64,000 nt of DNA from Ferdinandcohnia sp036965165 (lineage in GTDB: Bacteria > Bacillota > Bacilli > Bacillales > Bacillaceae_L), in NCBI RefSeq assembly GCF_036965165.1, contig NZ_JBALOX010000011.1, positions 124,001-188,000 of the forward strand, given 5' to 3'. Numbering within the stretch: position 1 is the first letter of the stretch; every line of letters starts with the position of its first letter. The translations under genes and the position numbers were made by a program. The notes under the pieces are model-generated. The model was not told the DNA's origin and did no database searches. It saw only the letters and a list, made by a program, of their open reading frames with translations. Positions 1-7,719 of this stretch are shown here, in pieces.

Positions 1-1350
1 TTTGATAAGTAAATAGCTTAGTAAAATGATGTCCTTAGCCTGACTATTTTCAATTTCATTATATTTAGACCATAAACTAAATGCTCCCTTATAATCCTTT
101 GCGTATAGCTTTGAAATCGCTAGAACTGAATCATCAACCGTTAGCTTATACAGATCAATATAATGTGTTAATAGCGGACTTTTCGAAACTGTCATTACAA
201 TAACTAGATTTCTAATATCATCTGTATTCTGTATTGGATAGATCGTTTGTAAGTGTTCTTTCACTTGATCGTTAGGTATTTTTGTTTTTTGAACAACTTG
301 AAAATACATCATTAGTGCTGGCATATGATGTTTATTATAATTCAGTGCATCTATAGCCATATCAAATGCATCTAAATTTTTTCCCTGTTTAATATAAATA
401 CTCCCTAATCTTACACAAGATAAAAAGCTTCCTACGCCTTCTAAAGTTTGGAAAAGTTTAACTTCACCTAGTTTCAAACATTGCTTATAAGCTCTTTCAG
501 CATCTATAAAATAATTTAACTCCTCGTAGATTTTACCTTTCAAGAAATAAAAATCTGTATAATTCGGAAAGCTTTCAATAGATGCATCTACTACATTTAA
601 CGCATCTTCATAACGTTTTAACTGTCTTAAGCAGTCAATCATATTATAAAGAAGAGTTTTAACATACAATCTATCCTTTGATAGCGGATATGCAATTTGA
701 TATGCATCAATAGCCTTTTCATATTCATGATTAGCTTTATATTGAGTGCCAAGGTTGTAATAATTATATCCACTTGGGTTATTTTCTACTTCTTCAAGTA
801 ATAGTTTAATATTCCGTTCATGTTTTTTCTTTTCTATCACAATTTCTTCTTTGTAACCTTCATGATTGATTAACATATTAGCAAATTGATGAGTTAAATT
901 TAGTGATTTATCCTCTACATTTAAATGCTCATGAATTTTCCCGAAATAGTTTAACCCTCTATTATTTTTAAATAAACGAACTGCTAAATGAAAGATAGCC
1001 CCCCCGCTTGTTAGGTGATTTTTGATTCGAACTGTATAATGATCCACTTCTGTCTCAAGTATGTTTTGGATATTACAAGTTTCATCCAAATATTCATCAG
1101 CATCTAGTACTAAAATATATTCTGAAGTCGCTTTTTCAATTGAAGCATTTCGTGCGTAGGAAAAGTCGTCATTCCATTCCAAATCAAAAACTTGTGCATT
1201 AAACAGATGTGCAATTTCTTTAGTCTTATCAGTAGAACCAGTGTCAATAATGATTATTTCATCAACTTTACCCTTAACGCTTGAAAGACACCTGTCTAAA
1301 AACTTTTCTTCGTTTTTAACAATCATACATAGACTAATTGTTTTTCTCAT
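1..1350 (-). CDS. GT2 glycosyltransferase with TPR-like C-terminal half (3' end outside window)
   Basis: The frame is open from ATG 1348-1350 to base 1 (450 codons seen); TAGGAG lies about eight bases before the start. The N terminus MRKTISLCMIVKNEEKF, DTGSTDKT (residues 36-43) and LDADEYLDE (82-90) are the nucleotide-sugar and metal-site motifs of GT-A family 2 enzymes of the SunS-like group. The second half is helical with repeated A/Y-rich pairs resembling tetratricopeptide repeats. It lies directly downstream of the flagellin gene on the same strand, past the flagellin terminator. In several flagellated bacteria GT2 genes beside the flagellin gene glycosylate flagellin on Ser/Thr; that role here is inference from position. 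A surface-polymer or peptide target is the alternative. Confidence 0.85.
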   Translation of the reverse strand, partial: MRKTISLCMIVKNEEKFLDRCLSSVKGKVDEIIIIDTGSTDKTKEIAHLFNAQVFDLEWNDDFSYARNASIEKATSEYILVLDADEYLDETCNIQNILETEVDHYTVRIKNHLTSGGAIFHLAVRLFKNNRGLNYFGKIHEHLNVEDKSLNLTHQFANMLINHEGYKEEIVIEKKKHERNIKLLLEEVENNPSGYNYYNLGTQYKANHEYEKAIDAYQIAYPLSKDRLYVKTLLYNMIDCLRQLKRYEDALNVVDASIESFPNYTDFYFLKGKIYEELNYFIDAERAYKQCLKLGEVKLFQTLEGVGSFLSCVRLGSIYIKQGKNLDAFDMAIDALNYNKHHMPALMMYFQVVQKTKIPNDQVKEHLQTIYPIQNTDDIRNLVIVMTVSKSPLLTHYIDLYKLTVDDSVLAISKLYAKDYKGAFSLWSKYNEIENSQAKDIILLSYLLIK

Positions 1351-1430
1351 TCTATTTGCTCCTACATTTCGACATTTTCTACTATTATTATCGGAGTTTT
1401 CATAAATAGTTTTAGAAGTATAATTTTTCC

Positions 1431-1472
1431 AAAAAAAAAAAAAAAAAGCCAGATCTTATGAAAAGATCTAGC
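1431..1472 (-). terminator. hag intrinsic terminator
   Basis: A 10-bp stem (GCTAGATCTT with AAGATCTGGC, one G-T pair) is followed on the minus strand by a run of 17 T. It lies 15 bases after the flagellin stop codon and 81 bases before the next gene, so most flagellin transcripts should end here. Confidence 0.9.
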
Positions 1473-1486
1473 AATATTAATACTAA

Positions 1487-2299
1487 TTATCTTAAAAGTT
1501 GTAGTACACCTTGTGGTTGTTGGTTAGCTTGAGCAAGCATTGCTTGTGCAGCTTGAGTAAGAATGTTATTCTTAGTCATGTTCATCATTTCACTTGCCAT
1601 ATCTACGTCACGAATACGAGATTCAGCGGCTTGTAGGTTTTCTGAAGTAGTACCTAAGTTATTAATTGTGTGCTCTAAACGGTTTTGAACAGCACCAAGG
1701 TTAGAACGATTTTCCGCAACAGTATTGATTGCTGTTTGAATTGCATCCAATGATGCTGAAGCAGTAGCTTGTGTACCATCTACCGAAATAGCATTCACAC
1801 CTAGAGTTGCTGCTGTTGCATCAACTAAACTCATGCTAATAGTTTCATTGCCATTAGCACCCACTTGGAATGTTAATGTGTTCGTATTGTCTAAAAGGCT
1901 CTTCGTATTGAATTTAGTTTGAGTAGCAATTGAACCAATTTGAGCAGTTAACTGATCAATTTCAGCTTGAATTTTTTCAGCGTCAGATCCTGTAATTGTT
2001 TCATTGCCGCCCTGAACCGTTAACTCAGCCATACGTTGAAGCATTGCATGGGTTTCATTTAAAGCACCTTCAGCAGTTTGAATTAAAGAAATAGCATCTT
2101 GTGCATTTTTTGAACCTTGCTCAAGTCCACGAATTTGGTTACGCATTTTTTCAGAGATTGCTAGACCTGCTGCATCGTCTGCTGCACGATTGATACGGTA
2201 TCCAGAAGATAATTTCTCCATAGATTTTGATGCATTAGCGTTGTTGTAAGATAATTGACGATGAGTGTTCATCGCTGAGATATTGTGATTAATTCTCAT
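1487..2299 (-). CDS. hag: Flagellin
   Basis: Structural subunit of the flagellar filament, exported by the flagellar type III apparatus. The 270-residue protein is a minimal flagellin: the conserved N-terminal D0/D1 helices (MRINHNISAMNTHRQL, then the AADDAAGLAISEKM signature near residue 40) and the conserved C-terminal helices (ending NQQPQGVLQLLR) are joined by a short variable centre, with no large D2/D3 insert. Start ATG 2297-2299 has AAGGAGG at the ideal distance. It sits downstream of csrA and fliW, which in B. subtilis form the partner-switch controlling its translation, and has its own SigD promoter and a CsrA-type leader (listed separately). Confidence 0.98.
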   Translation of the reverse strand: MRINHNISAMNTHRQLSYNNANASKSMEKLSSGYRINRAADDAAGLAISEKMRNQIRGLEQGSKNAQDAISLIQTAEGALNETHAMLQRMAELTVQGGNETITGSDAEKIQAEIDQLTAQIGSIATQTKFNTKSLLDNTNTLTFQVGANGNETISMSLVDATAATLGVNAISVDGTQATASASLDAIQTAINTVAENRSNLGAVQNRLEHTINNLGTTSENLQAAESRIRDVDMASEMMNMTKNNILTQAAQAMLAQANQQPQGVLQLLR

Positions 2300-2306
2300 T
2301 TTGTAA

Positions 2307-2338
2307 TTCCTCCTTGAGTTTAACCCACATCCATGTGG
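2307..2338 (-). promoter_or_regulatory. hag leader: CsrA-type hairpin (BS1-like) and Shine-Dalgarno (BS2-like)
   Basis: On the mRNA strand CCACAT-GG-ATGTGG (2325-2338) folds into a 5-6 bp stem that presents GGA in the loop, the known CsrA recognition geometry. Ten bases downstream is the ribosome site AAGGAGGA (2308-2315), whose GGA can serve as the second site. In B. subtilis CsrA dimers bridge two such sites in the hag leader and FliW relieves this. The arrangement is seen; binding is inferred. Confidence 0.75.
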
Positions 2339-2351
2339 TATGTTTTTTTGA

Positions 2352-2394
2352 GCAGTTGTAAAATAAAGTCGGCCGCACTTTATTCTACCACTGC
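2352..2394 (-). promoter_or_regulatory. Long hairpin at the 5' end of the hag leader RNA
   Basis: GCAGT, then GTA, then AATAAAGT on one side pair with ACTTTATT, TTAC and ACTGC on the other, around a GC-rich 7-base loop. The stem is about 18 bp with one mismatch and one G-T pair. It begins only a few bases after the predicted SigD start point, a position that could protect the transcript from 5' decay. Confidence 0.6.
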
Positions 2395-2405
2395 CTTCAA
2401 TACTA

Positions 2406-2431
2406 TTATCGACAAGATTTTTAGATGTTTA
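2406..2431 (-). promoter_or_regulatory. SigD promoter of hag
   Basis: On the minus strand TAAA (2428-2431) and GTCGATAA (2406-2413) are separated by 14 bases, close to the flagellar sigma consensus TAAA-N15-GCCGATAT. It gives a leader of about 100 bases. Confidence 0.75.
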
Positions 2432-2454
2432 ATAGATTAATAAATATTTTTAAA

Positions 2455-2486
2455 AATAATTAAAGACTCATCACTCGACGAGTCTT
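2455..2486 (-). terminator. csrA intrinsic terminator
   Basis: AAGACTC and GAGTCTT form a 7-bp stem overlapping the csrA stop codon, followed by a T-rich tract. It separates the csrA transcript from the hag promoter. Confidence 0.75.
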
Positions 2487-2718
2487 ACAGAGATTTTTCA
2501 CTTTTAACCCCTATCTTTTTAACTAGTTCAACATTTACATTGGACGCTTCTATATTCTCTTTTATTATTTTTTCAAATATTTCTTTGCGATGGATTTCAA
2601 TATTCTTCGGTGCTTTTATACCCAATTTCACTTGGTCCCCATCTATATCTACAACTACTATTTCAACATCTGGTCCAATCATAATGGACTCATTTAACCT
2701 TCTTGTTAAGACTAACAC
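2485..2718 (-). CDS. csrA: Carbon storage regulator / translational repressor CsrA
   Basis: RNA-binding dimer that blocks translation of flagellin mRNA. The 77-residue length, N-terminal MLVLTRRLNESIMIG and the RNA-contact region GIKAPKNIEIHRKEI (residues 34-48) are diagnostic. The start is GTG (2716-2718); its ribosome site AGGAGGG is formed by the last codons of fliW, so the two are translationally coupled with a 3-base gap. The C-terminal tail is longer than in enteric CsrA, as is usual in Bacillus, where it contributes to FliW control. Its target leader lies next door at hag. Confidence 0.97.
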   Translation of the reverse strand: MLVLTRRLNESIMIGPDVEIVVVDIDGDQVKLGIKAPKNIEIHRKEIFEKIIKENIEASNVNVELVKKIGVKSEKSL

Positions 2719-2721
2719 AGA

Positions 2722-3168
2722 CTATCCCTCCTGCCCGCTGGAGGATTTTCGATAAATTTTATGTTTTGTTCTGTATGTAGATTCATTTAATATGATTTGC
2801 TTTCCTTTATTTTTATTACGATTTATTACTAAAGGAGCTTGTAAATTTGCGGTAGTTTCTTCAATAGGTTCAACTAACGTAATAACGGTGAAGGTCATAA
2901 CATCATCCTTTGTTTCAATTAATAAATTTTCGAGGTCATCCTTTGGAATGTCATATTCATACTCTTTAAAGTGTATAAATGGTTCTGAAATAATAAACGC
3001 TAACCCGTCAGAATTAACAGATTGAAGGATGAAGAACACGGAATCATCTGATAAGGGCAATATGACATATTCCTTTTCGTCAGGAAATCCTGGTATTCCA
3101 AAATCAAATGAAATAACATCTTTTACATCAATTTCTACTTCACCATGATATTTTGTTTTAATTTTCAT
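2722..3168 (-). CDS. fliW: Flagellar assembly factor FliW
   Basis: FliW binds either flagellin or CsrA; when flagellin is exported, free FliW antagonises CsrA and lets hag be translated. The 148-residue protein has the family's opening (MKIKTKYHGEVEID, then FDFGIPGFPDEKEYVILPL around residues 26-44) and the mid-protein PLVINRNKNKGKQIIL segment. It lies directly upstream of csrA and 15 bases downstream of the DUF6470 gene, the order found in B. subtilis. Confidence 0.96.
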   Translation of the reverse strand: MKIKTKYHGEVEIDVKDVISFDFGIPGFPDEKEYVILPLSDDSVFFILQSVNSDGLAFIISEPFIHFKEYEYDIPKDDLENLLIETKDDVMTFTVITLVEPIEETTANLQAPLVINRNKNKGKQIILNESTYRTKHKIYRKSSSGQEG

Positions 3169-3183
3169 AAGTTATCACCAAAA

Positions 3184-3756
3184 TTATTTTATTTGATCAA
3201 AATTTAACCCGACATAATCAATTGAAAGGGAATTTTTCGGGTTCACATATGCTACTACTTTACCTGGGGTATATGTATGAACTGGTCTATTTACATCAAC
3301 TTCGATCTGTGGCTTATTTGTCGTCCAGTTTATTGAAACATGTGCTGGATCATAGTTTACATTCACACTAAACTGAGAAGGTGTTGATCCAGTATTAAAA
3401 AAGGTTTCATTTTGACTATTTCTTATAGCTTGCTCAATTATAGGGTTTCCCCCATTTTCAATTTTCATTAATTCATTTCCCTCTTCAGCAATTCTACCAA
3501 TAGCTTCAAAGGAAATATTAATTCCATATTGAGCGTTCTCCTCAGCTCTTTTTAATGGAGGCTTCAAGTCTAAGTTTTCCCATGCAAGTGTCTGATCAAT
3601 TGTTAGTCTTCCGGGTGTTCTATTTATATTCATTTCCGCTGACGGCTGCTCGATTGTCATTTCTGCAGGACGTTGTTCAATTTCCTGGATAGGTTTCTGA
3701 ATATCTAAGTTTAGTTTTGCATATTGAGATTCGATACGAATTTGGGGTAATTGCAT
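3184..3756 (-). CDS. YviE-like DUF6470 protein of the flagellar locus
   Basis: A 190-residue soluble protein opening MQLPQIRIESQYAKLNLD, with short repeats of the pattern E-Q/I-x-P-x-A-x-M-x-I (residues 20-60) that alternate in beta-strand-like fashion, and a C-terminal half rich in Val/Asn/Pro. The size, position between flgL and fliW and this opening match YviE of B. subtilis, whose function is not established. A terminator separates it from flgL, so it may be expressed by readthrough or its own promoter. Confidence 0.8.
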   Translation of the reverse strand: MQLPQIRIESQYAKLNLDIQKPIQEIEQRPAEMTIEQPSAEMNINRTPGRLTIDQTLAWENLDLKPPLKRAEENAQYGINISFEAIGRIAEEGNELMKIENGGNPIIEQAIRNSQNETFFNTGSTPSQFSVNVNYDPAHVSINWTTNKPQIEVDVNRPVHTYTPGKVVAYVNPKNSLSIDYVGLNFDQIK

Positions 3757-3773
3757 AAGTTCTTTCTCCTATT

Positions 3774-3803
3774 AAAAAAGCTATCTTCATCGATAGCTTT
3801 TTT
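3774..3803 (-). terminator. Terminator after flgL
   Basis: AAAAAAGCTATC and GATAGCTTTTTT form a 12-bp stem with T-runs in both directions, 4 bases after the flgL stop codon. Confidence 0.85.
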
Positions 3804-3806
3804 ATC

Positions 3807-4694
3807 TTATCTTATAAAATCAACAAGTGTTGGTTGGATAATACTTGACCCAACACTTAAAGCCGCTCTATGAATACTTTCTTGTGTTTTTAAATTCATA
3901 ATCACTTCTTCAACATCGATATCTTCATTGTCTGAAATCATTTTTGTAGCAATTATTTTTTGTGAACTTAATCGGGATTCAATTAATTCTGCACGATTTG
4001 TTGCTGCTCCAATTTTTGAACGAGCAGCTGTAATCGTGTCAAGATGACTTTGAAACCCTTCAATGAATCTACTTAAATCAGGATCATTTTCACCTAATGC
4101 TGGGTCATTTATTGCAATTTGAAAATCATGTAAATCTTTTAACGCTCCAGCAAAAAGAGTATCAGCTGTTTGGTTTACCTGTAATTTGACTCCCTTGGAT
4201 ACTTCAATCTCAATTTTATCTTGATTCCCATTATATGTGTAGTTTGTACCATCATAATTAATTGGCTGTTCATTTGTGTTGGACCCGCCAAAAATGTATT
4301 TTCCCGCAACTTGAGTATTTGCTATTGATAACATATGTTCCTTTAACTGTTCAATTTCAGTATTGATCTTCTGACGGTCATTATTTGTTAATGAACCATT
4401 ATTGGCCTGTGTAACTAATTCACTTACGCGATGAATGACATCACCAGCTTTTTCAAGGGAGTCCTCACTGTTCTCAAGCCAACTATATACATTTCCTAAG
4501 TTTCTCTCATGCTGTTCAACTTCAATTAAACTTGTCCGGTTTTGCATCCCTTTTATCGCGACTACAGGATCGTCGGATGGACGGGTAATCTTCTTTTGAG
4601 TGTAAAGCTGTTCTTGATACTTTGCCAATCTCCCATAGCTACTATTTAAATTACGAAGCATATTATTAGAAAGCATTGTCTGGGTTATTCTCAT
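3807..4694 (-). CDS. flgL: Flagellar hook-associated protein 3 (FlgL)
   Basis: Junction protein between hook and filament. The 295-residue sequence starts MRITQTMLSNNMLRNL and keeps the flagellin-like N-terminal helix (KITRPSDDPVVAIKGM, residues 35-50), while the C-terminal helix LKTQESIHRAALSVGSSII replaces the flagellin end. It follows flgK by 9 bases, so the two are one transcription unit, and it ends at a terminator. Confidence 0.95.
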   Translation of the reverse strand: MRITQTMLSNNMLRNLNSSYGRLAKYQEQLYTQKKITRPSDDPVVAIKGMQNRTSLIEVEQHERNLGNVYSWLENSEDSLEKAGDVIHRVSELVTQANNGSLTNNDRQKINTEIEQLKEHMLSIANTQVAGKYIFGGSNTNEQPINYDGTNYTYNGNQDKIEIEVSKGVKLQVNQTADTLFAGALKDLHDFQIAINDPALGENDPDLSRFIEGFQSHLDTITAARSKIGAATNRAELIESRLSSQKIIATKMISDNEDIDVEEVIMNLKTQESIHRAALSVGSSIIQPTLVDFIR

Positions 4695-4703
4695 TTATTT
4701 CAC

Positions 4704-6293
4704 CTATCTCCCAACGTGGCCCATTCCATTAATAATTTTATCTAACATTTCATCTATCACTGTAATTTGTCGTGCTGAAGCATTATAAGCATGCTGGAAT
4801 TTAATGATATTTGTCATTTCTTCATCTAGTGATACAGCCATGACTGATTGCCGTCGCATTTCTACTGAATCCTTCGTATACTCTGCATTAGATTTTCGTA
4901 GATTTGTTTCACGTGCTGTTACTCCTAGTGTTCCAATCATTCCAGCGTAAAATGATTTAACATCTCCCTGTATCTCTAAATCAGAAGGTATCTTTCCCGA
5001 TCCAGTAAACGTCGTAAAATTCTTTGTCAGTACATCTGCCAACGCATAGGCATTTCCGCCATTACCTATATTTGTTTGAGCATTATTCGGAGAAGCAGCA
5101 ATGTCGTCTCTGTTTGCAATGGCTACTTTTAGTTTTGACGCTGCTCCCATCCAGCTTGAAGGATTTGCCGCATCAGAATCGATTGCATTATTTCCTTCAT
5201 ACTCAAAAAATGCTTGTCCTGTTGAACCATTTAGTGCCTTTCCATTTTGATGTACTTGGTTAAACTCAGTTGCAAATGCATACGCTAGTTTGTCTAAGTT
5301 TTTCAGAGTATCAGGATATACTCCTGCCATCTTCCCATCATCTTTGACATAACCATATGATTCTATTAAACCCTTAAGCTTGCCATCTGAAAAACTTTCT
5401 GTTGATATAGCTGTACCATTCAAAGCTATCTTATCTATATATGTTTTGTTTGTTGGGTCGCCAGTCTCGGTAGCTGTTGTTATGCTCACAGGATTTGTTG
5501 AAAGGTTTTTACCATCAACTAGTGTACCTAAAGATGTACCATCATCACCTAATATTTCGATTGTATATGTTCCAACTGCCTGTGGGTCTTTATTTCCACC
5601 ACTAGGATTTGGAGTAATTTTCACATTAACAAATTCGGACAACTGATCAATTAGACGATCACGTTCATCATATAAATCATTAGGTAAATAGCCAATTGGT
5701 TCTATACTATTAATCTGTTGATTTAACCCGTTAATTTGTGCTGCAATGGAATTAATAGTGCTAACCGAAAGATCAATTTCACTCTTAATATTGTCACGTA
5801 CCCCATTCAATGAGTCCGCAATGTATTTAAAAGAATCTGCTACAGCTTGTCCTTGGGTAAGTACAACATCTCTAGCCCCTGTATTTTGAGGATCAGCTGC
5901 TAAATCCTGAAGCTTTTTCCAAAATTCATCCAATGAGGCCGATAAGCCTTCTGTAGAGGGCTCATTCATGATTTCTTCCATTCTTTCAAGCGCGTCAGCA
6001 CGTGCTCTCCAATAACCTAATTTATTATTCTCGTCACGAAACTGTTTATCTGAAAATTGGTCACGAATACGTTGAATCGAACCCGTTTGAACGCCAGTTC
6101 CCATTTGACCAGGGATTTTGGGGGCATTCATCCCTACACCAGGGAAAGAGGTAGTCGTTTCAAAATTAACACGTTGTCTTGAATAACCTGGAGTATTTGC
6201 ATTTGATATATTATGTCCAGTTGTATATAACGCACTTTGTTGAGTGTTCAAACCACGCCGTGCTGTCTCTAATCCATGAAAGGTTGATACCAT
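4704..6293 (-). CDS. flgK: Flagellar hook-associated protein 1 (FlgK)
   Basis: Hook-filament junction protein exported by the flagellar apparatus. At 529 residues it has the family layout: N-terminal rod/hook domain with TTGHNISNANTPGYSRQRV (residues 25-43), a variable central part, and the C-terminal coiled coil ending in FQHAYNASARQITVIDEMLD. The start ATG (6291-6293) follows a GGAGGAT site. It lies 20 bases after flgN, which encodes its export chaperone. Confidence 0.97.
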   Translation of the reverse strand: MVSTFHGLETARRGLNTQQSALYTTGHNISNANTPGYSRQRVNFETTTSFPGVGMNAPKIPGQMGTGVQTGSIQRIRDQFSDKQFRDENNKLGYWRARADALERMEEIMNEPSTEGLSASLDEFWKKLQDLAADPQNTGARDVVLTQGQAVADSFKYIADSLNGVRDNIKSEIDLSVSTINSIAAQINGLNQQINSIEPIGYLPNDLYDERDRLIDQLSEFVNVKITPNPSGGNKDPQAVGTYTIEILGDDGTSLGTLVDGKNLSTNPVSITTATETGDPTNKTYIDKIALNGTAISTESFSDGKLKGLIESYGYVKDDGKMAGVYPDTLKNLDKLAYAFATEFNQVHQNGKALNGSTGQAFFEYEGNNAIDSDAANPSSWMGAASKLKVAIANRDDIAASPNNAQTNIGNGGNAYALADVLTKNFTTFTGSGKIPSDLEIQGDVKSFYAGMIGTLGVTARETNLRKSNAEYTKDSVEMRRQSVMAVSLDEEMTNIIKFQHAYNASARQITVIDEMLDKIINGMGHVGR

Positions 6294-6313
6294 TATTTTA
6301 TCCTCCGAATGCT

Positions 6314-6805
6314 CTATGCTTTTGAATCAAACATAGAACGATGTTCTTTTTTACTTTGATCGGCCAACGGATTTCCGTAATTCACCGTTTTTTCAGTTGG
6401 ATAAAGCATATCAAGTGTCATATTTACAAACTGTAAAGCTTGATTCGTAAGCTGTTGATTTAAATGATTTCGATCTCTTAATGCGTATACAATGCTAACG
6501 ATCTCTTTTTGTAGGTTAGATAAGATTGATTTGCTAGGCTCATCACTATGTTCAATTACGTTGGTTAATGTGTATTCATTATCAAAAATAGACTGATTGT
6601 CAAATAACCTTTTAACTACTGCTGTACGTTCATTTTCAAGTTGCTTTATCGCTAATATATACTTTTGTTCATCTTTCATATGTGCACTGAGGGCATCGAT
6701 GTCATCTTTTTTTAGAATTTCTGTCTTTTGCTCAGAAAGCTTATATAATTTTTTGTGTAAAGTTAGTATCTTTTCGAGCAAATCGATTAAATTTTCAACT
6801 GACAC
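6314..6805 (-). CDS. flgN: FlgN-type export chaperone (YvyG)
   Basis: A 163-residue all-helical protein with an N-terminal coiled coil (LIDLLEKILTLHKKLYKLSEQ). It matches FlgN in length, in helical character and in position between flgM and flgK. In B. subtilis FlgN is needed for filament assembly and is thought to chaperone FlgK and FlgL. The ribosome site GGAGGG lies just before ATG. The N-terminal part is better conserved in appearance than the C-terminal 40 residues. Confidence 0.88.
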   Translation of the reverse strand: MSVENLIDLLEKILTLHKKLYKLSEQKTEILKKDDIDALSAHMKDEQKYILAIKQLENERTAVVKRLFDNQSIFDNEYTLTNVIEHSDEPSKSILSNLQKEIVSIVYALRDRNHLNQQLTNQALQFVNMTLDMLYPTEKTVNYGNPLADQSKKEHRSMFDSKA

Positions 6806-6859
6806 GTTATCCCTCCTTTTGTTTTTTAAAACATTAGAATTCAGCCATTTCTAATCTTG

Positions 6860-6895
6860 TAAAAAACAAAATCAGTACATGTGAATACTGATTTT
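6860..6895 (-). terminator. Terminator-like hairpin overlapping the flgM stop codon
   Basis: AAAATCAGTA and TACTGATTTT form a 10-bp stem around an 8-base loop, followed on the minus strand by TTTTGTTTTTT. It stands between flgM and flgN, genes co-transcribed in B. subtilis, so it may attenuate the flow from flgM into flgN-flgK-flgL. Confidence 0.7.
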
Positions 6896-7154
6896 ATTTT
6901 TTAAAATAAAAATCGTATACGCTTTTCGCGGTATCCTCTACGTTCACCTTATAAGTTCCATTTTGCACCTGCTGCTTTAGCGCTTCTACCTTTTCCTGAC
7001 GTGCAACCATGATTGGTGAAGTTTCTTGTAGATGTTTTGCAGCTGAAGAAATTTCAACCTTATCTGTCTGGGTTGATTTTTCTGTTGCAGCAATTTTGTT
7101 CATTTGCTTTTTATATGGATTCATTCCTACCGGTCCGAACTGGTTAATTTTCAT
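6894..7154 (-). CDS. flgM: Anti-sigma-D factor FlgM
   Basis: Small (86 residues) anti-sigma factor that holds SigD until the hook is complete. It opens MKINQFGPVGMNPYKKQ, has the family motif DKVEISSAAKHLQ (residues 31-43) and ends with the sigma-binding helices VEALKQQVQNGTYKVNVEDTAKSV. Its own promoter is a perfect SigD site (7199-7225), which makes the usual feedback circuit. Confidence 0.96.
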   Translation of the reverse strand: MKINQFGPVGMNPYKKQMNKIAATEKSTQTDKVEISSAAKHLQETSPIMVARQEKVEALKQQVQNGTYKVNVEDTAKSVYDFYFKK

Positions 7155-7198
7155 GGTAAAACCTCGCTTTCTATCCGAACTTCATGTCTTTTTCTTTT

Positions 7199-7225
7199 AT
7201 ATCGGCAAAGGCATGAAAATGTTTA
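7199..7225 (-). promoter_or_regulatory. SigD promoter of flgM (exact consensus)
   Basis: On the minus strand TAAA (7222-7225), 15 bases, then GCCGATAT (7199-7206): every consensus base of the flagellar sigma factor is present. It lies just after the stop codon of yvyF, so flgM-flgN-flgK-flgL can be transcribed by SigD in addition to readthrough from the com genes. Confidence 0.9.
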
Positions 7226-7231
7226 GAAATT

Positions 7232-7636
7232 TTAATCTGCAAAATACGTTCTTTTTTCACGTTCCCGTATCTCTTTTTTTCGTTCTTCTTCCTGTTCAAA
7301 AATTGATAGTTCACTGCGAAGTTCATTTGAGCAATCATCACATAAAACGCCTTCACGTATTATGGTGTGACATTTTTGGCATGGATATCCAAGGTTTGGG
7401 AATTGCGCTAGTTTCAGTTTACCTATTCGGATAAATTTGATGATTAATTCTTCTTCGACACCTGTTCCTTCAGCGGCCTCCGAAATCGTCGCTGTGCGAT
7501 TTTCTCTTTTTCGAATAAATTTATAGACCGTTTCAAATGCTCGTTCTTCTTCTTTATAGCATTTTTCACATACATCACGTAGATTTGTTTTTACAAAAAG
7601 ACTGCCACAACTCGGGCAATTCATTAATTCTCCCAC
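7232..7636 (-). CDS. yvyF: YvyF-type flagellar operon zinc-ribbon protein
   Basis: A 134-residue protein with an N-terminal zinc ribbon (CPSCGSLF, then CEKC near residue 24), a helix-turn-helix-like middle (TATISEAAEGTGVEEELI) and a second pair of CxxC motifs (CQKC, CDDC) before a charged coiled-coil tail. This is the architecture of the TIGR03826 family found between comFC and flgM in Bacillus; its biochemical role is not known. The GTG at 7634-7636 has AGGGGAGA upstream; an internal ATG at 7622-7624 with GGGAGA is an alternative start giving a protein four residues shorter. Confidence 0.88.
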   Translation of the reverse strand: MGELMNCPSCGSLFVKTNLRDVCEKCYKEEERAFETVYKFIRKRENRTATISEAAEGTGVEEELIIKFIRIGKLKLAQFPNLGYPCQKCHTIIREGVLCDDCSNELRSELSIFEQEEERKKEIREREKRTYFAD

Positions 7637-7719
7637 GTTAACTCTCCCCTTAAGTACCTTTTTCTATCTATTATATCGGTGTTTTTAGGTGAGTTTATAG
7701 TGACAGAATTTTGAAATTG

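Noticed and set aside
1431..1447. Run of 17 A as a phase-variable tract for the adjacent glycosyltransferase
   Set aside because: It is the T-tract of the hag terminator and lies about 80 bases outside the glycosyltransferase coding sequence, so slippage would not shift a reading frame.
7009..7434. Plus-strand 141-codon frame over flgM and yvyF
   Set aside because: It is antisense to two well-supported genes and a SigD promoter, with no ribosome site.
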